Shown piece after piece: positions 34,539-40,656 of a stretch of 40,656 nt of DNA (the stretch's first letter is position 1; the number at the start of each line of letters is the position of its first letter). Origin of the DNA: Nitrospinaceae bacterium (lineage in GTDB: Bacteria; Nitrospinota; Nitrospinia; Nitrospinales; VA-1); the NCBI GenBank assembly GCA_020343535.1, contig CP070799.1, positions 2,115,856 through 2,156,511 of the forward strand, given 5' to 3'. The notes below the pieces were generated by a model. It worked only from the letters and a program-made list of their open reading frames with translations. It made no database searches and was not told where the DNA came from. A program made the position numbers and the translations under genes.

Positions 34539-35577
34539 GGCCCTGCTGGCCGCCTTGCTGCTCGTCGCCGTGAAGTTCGCGGTGGACGGCTCGCGCGACC
34601 GCCGCACCCAGCCGGCGCCGGACCGGGTGGTGGACGAAGCCGGGCTCATGACTCCCGGCCAGGCCGCGCGGCTGAGTGAATATCACCGCTTCCTGCTCAA
34701 GGACCACGACATCGATTACCGCGTGCTGACGACGAACAGCGCGGGGGAGGTCAACGCTTACAGCATCGAAAAATTCGAGGAACTCGGGGTCGGCGGCGAG
34801 AGCCGCACCGGGCGCGGATTGCTCCTGGTGATCGACGTGAAGCAGGACGCCGTCCGCCTGGAGGTTGGCCGCGCCCTGGAAGGGATGTTCACCGATGCCT
34901 TCATCACCTACGTTCAGCACCGGCAGATGGTTCCATTTTTCCGCGACGGCCGGGTGGCGGACGGTATCCTCGCCACCACGGAACTGATCTACACCGAGGC
35001 GCAAAAGGCCGAAAAGAACGCTGGGTTCGACCCCCGCGAGCAGGACGCCGTGACCGCCGGCGGGGGTGCCGCGACACGCGCCCGTATCGGCGAGGGTAAT
35101 GGCACCGGGGAACTTGTGAAAGGCGGCGTGGCCGCCGGCGGGTCGCCGGAAGCCACCGTGATGGCCTATCTGGGAGCGATGGCCGAGCGCAACGCGAATC
35201 CCGATCTCGACCTGTTCACCGAGGGGACGAGGAAGATGCTTGCGGGCTGGACCGTCACCCCCGCCCAGATGGACAACATCGTGCAAACCTACCGGGCCTG
35301 CCACGCCGAGCCCGTGAAAGTGGGCGGCGCGGGCAAGCTTGCCGTTGTCCGCTACCCGCCGGCGGAGCGCCAGTGCTCGCCCTGGTTCCTCAGAGAAGAG
35401 AAGGGCGGATGGCGGCTGGATCTCACTATGATGCAAAAAGCCGTCCGCTTCGGACGCACCAATGCCTGGCATTTCGATCTCCAGGTCGAGCACCCGTACC
35501 GCTTCGCCTTCGAGGATTGGCGCTTCGACAGGCACGGTTTCCCTGTCGTCAAGGACTCGGCCCTCGCGGCAAAATAA
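34513..35577 (+). CDS. TPM-domain protein with C-terminal extra domain
   Basis: The 354-residue product has a basic start and one hydrophobic helix (ALLAALLLVAVKFAV), then a TPM domain (VVDEAGLMTPGQAARLSE, IEKFEELGVGGESRTGRGLLLVID, LEVGRALEGMF, about 39-160). A Gly/Ala-rich linker leads to a C-terminal domain (about 215-354) that looks NTF2-like, with RACHAEPVKVG. It overlaps the lemA end by 26 bases. LemA and TPM genes are often adjacent in bacteria, and this pairing supports a joint envelope role. Confidence 0.88.
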   Translation: MRRSSIFTKALLAALLLVAVKFAVDGSRDRRTQPAPDRVVDEAGLMTPGQAARLSEYHRFLLKDHDIDYRVLTTNSAGEVNAYSIEKFEELGVGGESRTGRGLLLVIDVKQDAVRLEVGRALEGMFTDAFITYVQHRQMVPFFRDGRVADGILATTELIYTEAQKAEKNAGFDPREQDAVTAGGGAATRARIGEGNGTGELVKGGVAAGGSPEATVMAYLGAMAERNANPDLDLFTEGTRKMLAGWTVTPAQMDNIVQTYRACHAEPVKVGGAGKLAVVRYPPAERQCSPWFLREEKGGWRLDLTMMQKAVRFGRTNAWHFDLQVEHPYRFAFEDWRFDRHGFPVVKDSALAAK

Positions 35578-35644
35578 TTTTGAGCGGGGCCGGGGTTATT
35601 CTATACAATCAACCCGTCGTTGAATCCGTACCAGGAGTCGTCCC

Positions 35645-36616
35645 TTGAAGCCCATTGTCACCGTCACCAATTTGTTCCCGGATGCGGCGCTCGAAAAGCT
35701 CGCTCCGCATTGCGACTTGCGCACCAACCAGACCGAAACCCCGCCCACCCGCGCCGGGCTTTTGCAGGCGGCGGCCGAAAGCCAGGCCCTCATCACCTAC
35801 CTTTCCGACCCCATCGACCGGGAGGTGATCGAGAGCGCGAAGGATCTCAAGATCATCGCCAACTACGGCGCCGGCTACAATAATATCGACATCGCCTGTG
35901 CGAGTGCGCGCGGCATCTGGGTGACCAATACGCCGGGGGTGCTGCACGAAACCACCGCCGACCTCACGTGGGCGATGATCCTGGCCGCCGCACGGCGCAT
36001 CGTGCCCGCCGACGCCTACACGCGCGCGGGAAAGTTCAAGGGATGGGGGGCGAAGATGTTTCTCGGCGCCGACGTGCACGGCAAAACCCTGGGCGTGGTC
36101 GGCTGCGGGGAGATCGGCCGGGCGGTGGCCCGGCGCGCGTCGGGGTTCAACATGCGCGTGCTCTACCATCAGCGCACCCGCCTGTCCGAAAAAATCGAAC
36201 GCGAGCTCCGCCTCGAATTCGTATCGCTGGAGGATTTGCTGAAACGGTCGGATTATGTCAGCCTGCACGTTCCCTTGACCAAGGTGACCCGTTACCTGGT
36301 CGCCGGAAAGGAACTGGCGCTCATGAAGCCCTCGGCGTTTCTCATTCACACCGGGCGGGGCAAGGTGTTGGACGATGGCGCGTTGGTGGCGGCGCTTAAG
36401 GGGCGGCGCCTGGCGGGGGCCGCTCTCGACGTGTACGAAAATGAGCCTGCGCTCAGCCCGGGCATGGAGGAGCTGGAAAACCTGTTGCTGTTGCCGCACA
36501 TCGGCAGCGCCAGCACCGAAACCCGTGATCGCATGGCGTTTCTCGCCGCCGACAACGTGCTCGAGGCCCTCGCCGGCAAAAAGCCGCGTTCCCTGGTCCC
36601 CTCCTGGGGCAGCTAG
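35645..36616 (+). CDS. D-isomer-specific 2-hydroxyacid dehydrogenase
   Basis: This 323-residue NAD(P)H-dependent enzyme is of the glyoxylate/hydroxypyruvate reductase type. It has NYGAGYNNIDIACA, the nucleotide-binding GVVGCGEIGRAVARRASGF, the catalytic Arg in HTGRGKVLDD, the Glu in DVYENEPALS and the His in LLPHIGSAS. The start is TTG with AGGAG seven bases upstream. It ends at TAG, and translation beyond would run into sequence antisense to ychF, so TAG acts as a stop here. The stop is 6 bases from the convergent ychF stop. Confidence 0.93.
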   Translation: MKPIVTVTNLFPDAALEKLAPHCDLRTNQTETPPTRAGLLQAAAESQALITYLSDPIDREVIESAKDLKIIANYGAGYNNIDIACASARGIWVTNTPGVLHETTADLTWAMILAAARRIVPADAYTRAGKFKGWGAKMFLGADVHGKTLGVVGCGEIGRAVARRASGFNMRVLYHQRTRLSEKIERELRLEFVSLEDLLKRSDYVSLHVPLTKVTRYLVAGKELALMKPSAFLIHTGRGKVLDDGALVAALKGRRLAGAALDVYENEPALSPGMEELENLLLLPHIGSASTETRDRMAFLAADNVLEALAGKKPRSLVPSWGS

Positions 36617-36622
36617 GCGGGA

Positions 36623-37720
36623 TCAGACGTTGAAGCGGAAGTGGGCGATGTCGCCGTCTCGAAACAGGTAATCCTTGCCCTCGACGCGCAGGCGGCCCGC
36701 CTCTTTAACCGCTTGCTCGGATTTCAACTCCACCAAGTCGTCGTAGTGGTAGATCTCGGCGCGGATGAACCCTTTCTCGAAATCCGAATGAATAGCCCCC
36801 GCCGCCTGCGGCGCACGGGTTCCCTGGCGCACCGTCCAGGCGCGGTTCTCCTTGCCGCCGACGGTGAAGAACGTGATGAGGTCGAGCAGGTCGTAACCGG
36901 CGCGGATCATTTTGCTCAGGCCGGTTTCCTCGAGGCCCATTTCCTCCTGAAAGGCGCGTCGTTCATCCGGGTCGTCGATCTCCAGTATCTCGTTTTCCAG
37001 CTTGCCCACCAGCACCACGATGCCCGCGCCCTCGTTCCTGGCGCGCGCCTCGACCGCCTGAATGTGCGCGTTGCCCGCCTCGCCCGGGTCGGCGATGTTG
37101 CAGACGTAAAGCACGGGCTTGACGGTGAGAAGGTTGAGCGATTTCACGTAGCGCGCTTCCTCGTCGCGGCTCACCTTCAACATGCGCGCCGGCTGGCCGC
37201 CATCGAGAAGCGCCGACAGGCGGCCGAGCACATCGATCTGCATGCGCGCCTCGGCATTGCCGCTTTTCGCGAGTTTTTCGATTTTGACCTTCCGCCGCTC
37301 CAGGCTCTCCATGTCGGCGATCATCAGTTCGGTTTGAATGACCTCGATGTCGCCCGCCGCGTCGATACGGTTTTCGACGTGCGGGATGTTGCTGTCTTCA
37401 AAGCACCGGACGATGTGAGCGATGGCGTCGACCTCGCGGATATGGCCGAGGAACTTGTTGCCCAGCCCCTCGCCGCGGCTCGCGCCCTTGACCAGACCGG
37501 CGATGTCGACGAAGGTGAGGGTTGTGTACACCGTCTTGTCGGCCGGAATGAGACGGGCGATGGCGTCGAGCCTCGGGTCCGGCACCGCCACCACGCCGGT
37601 GTTGGGTTCGATGGTGGTGAAGGCGTAGTTGCCCGATTCGGCGCCCGCCTGGGTGAGCGCGTTGAAGATGGTCGATTTGCCCACGTTGGGGAGGCCGACA
37701 AGTCCGCAATGAAATCCCAT
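36623..37720 (-). CDS. ychF: Ribosome-binding ATPase YchF (Ola1 family)
   Basis: The 365-residue P-loop protein has Walker A GLPNVGKST at 9-17, GNYAFTTIEPN (switch I), and FVDIAGLVKGASRGEGLGN (G3). The C-terminal TGS domain has ENRAWTVRQGTRAPQAAGAIH and ends with GDIAHFRFNV. This is the universally conserved YchF, which uses ATP rather than GTP and is linked to translation and stress. Length agrees with the family (about 363). It follows the MFS gene by about 50 bases on the same strand. Confidence 0.97.
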   Translation of the reverse strand: MGFHCGLVGLPNVGKSTIFNALTQAGAESGNYAFTTIEPNTGVVAVPDPRLDAIARLIPADKTVYTTLTFVDIAGLVKGASRGEGLGNKFLGHIREVDAIAHIVRCFEDSNIPHVENRIDAAGDIEVIQTELMIADMESLERRKVKIEKLAKSGNAEARMQIDVLGRLSALLDGGQPARMLKVSRDEEARYVKSLNLLTVKPVLYVCNIADPGEAGNAHIQAVEARARNEGAGIVVLVGKLENEILEIDDPDERRAFQEEMGLEETGLSKMIRAGYDLLDLITFFTVGGKENRAWTVRQGTRAPQAAGAIHSDFEKGFIRAEIYHYDDLVELKSEQAVKEAGRLRVEGKDYLFRDGDIAHFRFNV

Positions 37721-37770
37721 GATCGTCCTTTCAGTCTGGATACTGGAGCCACCACCGGCGGCATCCAGGG

Positions 37771-39186
37771 TTAAGAATAAGACGGGTGCCGTTTGCTGAA
37801 CGATTTTAAAAACAGCAGGCTCAAAAGAACCCCGAGCGCGAAGCCGCCGAGTAGGCGGAAAAAATTCTGCGGTTCCACCAGGCTAAGAGCGGTGAGAAAA
37901 AACACCGCGCCGACGTTGCCGTAGGCCCCGGCGAGGCCCGCCATGCGCCCCGTAAGGTCCCGGCGGATGAGGGGCACCATGGCGAAACAAGCTCCATTGC
38001 CCGCCTGGAGGAACGCGGAGCAAGCCAAGGCCAGCGCCACCGCGGCTCCAATGGGCCAGCCGCCGCCGATCGTGCTCATTCCCCAATAACCGGCCGCCCC
38101 ACCGGCGACCATCAGCGCCAGGGTGCGGCGGGGGCCGAAAGCGTCGGCGAGCCAGCCGCCGCCCGGCCGCGTCACCACGTTCATCAGGGCGAAGCTCGAA
38201 CCGAGCACCCCGGCGACGGTCACCGACAGGCCGAAAGTGGTCTCAAGAAACCCGGGGAACATGGAGACCACCGCCAGTTCCGAGCCAAAGGTGAGTGCGT
38301 AAACCAGGCACAAAATAACGATCCGGGAAAATTCGTAACGTTTCTCCTCAGGCACGGGTGCGGCCAGCCGGGGCAGGTTGGCCGCAATCGACCGGAAGAC
38401 TCCGAACGCATACAATACCACCAGCGTCCCCGTCAGGGCGAAGGCGGCGGTTTCGTTCAGCAGGGCGGAGTCCGGCCCAGCCAGCCGCCATATCACCGCG
38501 GCCAGCGCCGCGTACACCGGAACCCATAACAAGGTTTGCAACACCAGATCCCGGCGGGAGGTGACCTCGATGGCTTCGACGAGGCTGAGCTTGAAATTTC
38601 GTTCCGCTCCCGCCACTTCACGGGAGAACCTGTGATACACGAAGGCCCAAGTCAGGCACAAGGCGCCGGAAAACCCGGCGGCCATTCGCCAGCCGAGCGC
38701 TTCGGGAAACAGGGCGGCCACCGGGGGCAGGCCGAACGCCGCGAAGGCTGCCCCGAAGTTCCCCCAGCCCGCGTATATCCCCTGGGCGGTTCCCATGTTC
38801 GCCGGCGGAAACCATTCGGCGATCATCTTGATGCCCACCACGAAGCCGCCTCCGGCGATGCCCATGAGCAGGCGGGCGAGGAGAAGGTCATAAAAATCCT
38901 GCGCCCAGGCGAAGTAGAAGCAGACGAGGGCGGTATAAAGCAGCAAGCCCGAAAAAACCTGGCGCGGCCCAAAGCGGTCCACCAGAGTGCCGATCACGAT
39001 GCGCGCCGGAATGGTGAGCGCGACGTTCGTGATCATCAGGATGTTGATTTCGCTGGCGGAAAGGCCCAGCGCCCGCATCAGGGTGGTGTTGAACGGCGCC
39101 ATGTTGAACCAGGCGGCGAAGGTCAAAAAAAAAGCGGCCCAAGTGAGATGCAGGACGCTTTTTTGTCTGCTGTCAAAACCGAACAT
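37771..39186 (-). CDS. NarK/NNP-type nitrate-nitrite transporter (MFS)
   Basis: The 471-residue protein has twelve hydrophobic segments. The two glycine-rich nitrate signature loops, AGWGNFGAAFAAF in helix 5 and GLAGAYGNVGAVFF in helix 11, mark the NNP branch of the MFS. FNTTLMRAL and RIVIGTLVDRFGPR are in the first half. It should move nitrate or nitrite across the inner membrane; direction and coupling cannot be read. No nitrate or nitrite enzyme genes are adjacent. It starts 24 bases after the lipoprotein gene stop and may share its transcript. Confidence 0.9.
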   Translation of the reverse strand: MFGFDSRQKSVLHLTWAAFFLTFAAWFNMAPFNTTLMRALGLSASEINILMITNVALTIPARIVIGTLVDRFGPRQVFSGLLLYTALVCFYFAWAQDFYDLLLARLLMGIAGGGFVVGIKMIAEWFPPANMGTAQGIYAGWGNFGAAFAAFGLPPVAALFPEALGWRMAAGFSGALCLTWAFVYHRFSREVAGAERNFKLSLVEAIEVTSRRDLVLQTLLWVPVYAALAAVIWRLAGPDSALLNETAAFALTGTLVVLYAFGVFRSIAANLPRLAAPVPEEKRYEFSRIVILCLVYALTFGSELAVVSMFPGFLETTFGLSVTVAGVLGSSFALMNVVTRPGGGWLADAFGPRRTLALMVAGGAAGYWGMSTIGGGWPIGAAVALALACSAFLQAGNGACFAMVPLIRRDLTGRMAGLAGAYGNVGAVFFLTALSLVEPQNFFRLLGGFALGVLLSLLFLKSFSKRHPSYS

Positions 39187-39210
39187 TCAGGGGGCGGCGA
39201 ATTTGCCGGG

Positions 39211-39522
39211 TCACTGCGGGCCTTTATTGACCATCAATTGGCGGGATTCCACGATGCCGTCTTCGTTGAAGGTGATGAAGATGTCCTTGGAGGTTTCCTC
39301 GCCGACGGCGCGGTACTGGTTGTACTCGTAGATCCAGACTTCCTTATCGTTTTGTATGCCCTTTTTGAAGGGTTTGCCGAGCATCACGAGCACATCGGTC
39401 CTCGTCGTGCTGCCGGTGACGATGTTATCGACGACGCTCTCATCGAAATTTTTTCCCGTGGTTCCGCATCCTGCAAGCAACAGACCCGTCAATAGAACTC
39501 CACACAAAATCAAAGGTTTCAT
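39211..39522 (-). CDS. Small BamE/SmpA-like lipoprotein
   Basis: The ATG at 39522 has GAGGAGGAG upstream and opens a lipoprotein signal with lipobox LLAGC. The 103-residue product then shows the SmpA/OmlA-type segment IVTGSTTRTDVLVMLGKP and WIYEYNQYRAVGEET. The fold is the small BamE-like domain found in many outer-membrane lipoproteins; whether it is BamE itself is not certain. A longer in-frame start to 39687 lacks a signal and a ribosome site. The 262-base gap to the rng stop shows nothing I can call. Confidence 0.87.
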   Translation of the reverse strand: MKPLILCGVLLTGLLLAGCGTTGKNFDESVVDNIVTGSTTRTDVLVMLGKPFKKGIQNDKEVWIYEYNQYRAVGEETSKDIFITFNEDGIVESRQLMVNKGPQ

Positions 39523-39784
39523 GATGAATGCTCCTCCTCTGGGACCAGGATATGGCGATGGACCGGCGTAGTGGTGCGAGTCCGCCAGCGAAAGACGTTT
39601 GAAACCCGGATACAGGTTCCCGAGATCGTCTCGATCAAAGATCTTAACATGCTCAATAAAAAATGAAAACAAGGGATTGTGCGTCATTCCCCGGTTGGGG
39701 GCTGGGCCGGGATGGAAGGGTATTGAACGTTTTCAAGGCGGGGAAAGGTGCGAAAGCGGCGAACTCCGGCGTTGGGCGCTGTGC

Positions 39785-40656
39785 TCAGGATAGATCGATA
39801 TTAAACTTTTCCTGGTGCAGCTTCGGGTTGACCTTGAAGGTGATCTCCACCTGGTAAGCTATCTCGATTTCCTCAATATAACGGCCCTCCTCCTCGAACA
39901 TCTGATCGTAGATCACCGGGTGCACTTCGACATGGACCGCTTTTTTGTTTGGCTGGTTGCCCGCCAGGCGCTGAATGTCGCGGATGATGTCGTAGCAGAT
40001 GGTGAGAGGGGATTTCGTGTACCCCTTGCCGCTGCAGTAAGAGCAGGGATCGCACAATGTCTGCACCAGGCTCTCACGCACCCGCTTGCGCGTCATCTCG
40101 GCGAGTCCCAGTTCTGAAATTTTCAGGATTTTGGTGCGCGAACGATCGGACTTCAAGGCCTGGGTGAGGGCGTTCCAGACGATTTCCTTGCTCTCCTCGC
40201 GCGCCATGTCGATGAAATCGACGATGATGATTCCGCCGATGTTGCGCAGCCGGAGCTGGTAGACGATTTCCTTAACCGCCTCGAGGTTGGTTTTCAGGAT
40301 GGTCTCCTCGGGGTCGCTGTGGCCGACGAATTTGCCGGTGTTCACATCGATGGCGACCAGCGCCTCGGTCTGGTCGATGGAGATGTAGCCGCCGGATTTC
40401 AGCCAGACTTTGCGGTCGAGGGCGCGGTTGATGTCAAGCTCGATGCCGTAATGGTCGAAAATGGGGATCGGGATGTCGTGCAGTTCGATCTTGTTCACCA
40501 GGTGGGGCATGTAGGTGGAGCAGAATTCGATGCATTTCTCATAGTCTTCCTTCGAGTCGATCACCAGGCGCTGCAAATCCTGACTGCACAGGTCGCGGAT
40601 GGAGCGGAACACCAGGTTGAGATCCTCGTAGAGCATTTGGAATGGCCCGGTCGACT
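39785..40656 (-). CDS. rng: Ribonuclease G/E family endoribonuclease, C-terminal part
   Basis: The gene continues off the right edge, and 290 residues are visible. They include ALVAIDVNTGKFVG and IIIVDFIDM, which hold the two catalytic metal-binding Asp residues, the Zn-link CSYCSGKG, and a small C-terminal domain. The end after the catalytic core matches RNase G (no long disordered RNase E tail). It processes rRNA and turns over mRNA in the cytoplasm. The open frame runs into the edge (QMLYEDLNL preceded by STGPF), so the start lies outside. Confidence 0.95.
   Translation of the reverse strand, partial: STGPFQMLYEDLNLVFRSIRDLCSQDLQRLVIDSKEDYEKCIEFCSTYMPHLVNKIELHDIPIPIFDHYGIELDINRALDRKVWLKSGGYISIDQTEALVAIDVNTGKFVGHSDPEETILKTNLEAVKEIVYQLRLRNIGGIIIVDFIDMAREESKEIVWNALTQALKSDRSRTKILKISELGLAEMTRKRVRESLVQTLCDPCSYCSGKGYTKSPLTICYDIIRDIQRLAGNQPNKKAVHVEVHPVIYDQMFEEEGRYIEEIEIAYQVEITFKVNPKLHQEKFNIDLS

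Noticed and set aside
36641-37774. Long plus-strand open frame opposite ychF
   Set aside because: It is antisense to ychF and shows no ribosome site or domain.
39523-39784. Small plus-strand open frames between the lipoprotein gene and rng
   Set aside because: No ribosome sites or recognisable sequence; the frames are short and overlap one another.

Overview
The window looks like a chromosomal segment of a Gram-negative, GC-rich, free-living bacterium. It carries a complete Tol-Pal system, lipoproteins, an outer-membrane barrel protein and several c-type cytochromes. The mix of genes (NarK/NNP-type nitrate/nitrite transporter, monohaem cytochromes repeated in tandem, a CxxCH-bearing porin-like protein, a PGN-type EF-P tip) would suit a Nitrospinota/Nitrospirota- or deltaproteobacteria-like lineage. 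That placement is inference, because no rRNA or tRNA is present. Both ends cut through genes (cutA on the left, rng on the right), and the 40.7 kb length would fit a fosmid-sized insert.

Layout. 1-9.5 kb is mostly minus-strand housekeeping: cutA (partial), a DedA-like membrane protein, priA, a SurA/PpiC-type foldase, a zinc-ribbon-like protein coupled to an FGE-fold protein, maf, a small parvulin (plus strand), and a BASS transporter behind an apparently exported methyltransferase. 9.6-15.1 kb is a plus-strand exported and redox region: a DUF1566 protein, an anchored cytochrome c, a metallo-beta-lactamase/double-rhodanese protein, a CxxCH outer-membrane barrel gene broken by two in-frame TAG codons, and three tandem cytochrome paralogues of which the third is frameshifted. 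15.1-18.3 kb holds ettA, a methyltransferase and efp. 18.6-25.2 kb is tolQ-tolR-tolA-tolB-pal followed by a long periplasmic coiled-coil protein in the place where cpoB usually sits. 25.3-29.5 kb has radA-ispD, a peroxiredoxin and a deoxyhypusine-synthase-like gene with a cupin. 29.5-33 kb is queE-mutY-CDF transporter (mutY interrupted by TAG) and a prepilin-like gene. 33.2-36.6 kb is a DUF2089-LemA-TPM operon and a 2-hydroxyacid dehydrogenase. 36.6-40.7 kb is ychF, an NNP transporter, a small BamE-like lipoprotein and RNase G.

The genes most worth a second look are the damaged ones. The barrel gene has two in-frame TAG codons, mutY has one, and the third cytochrome has a frameshift, while the flanking reading frames stay well conserved. 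TAG also serves as an ordinary stop in at least five genes here, so wholesale TAG recoding is unlikely. Recent gene decay, occasional amber readthrough or sequence error remain possible. Several good sigma70-type promoters can be read directly (for efp, tolQ, pal, the DHS-like gene, the barrel gene and others), as can one strong intrinsic terminator after pal. I saw no CRISPR array, insertion sequence, tRNA or rRNA.
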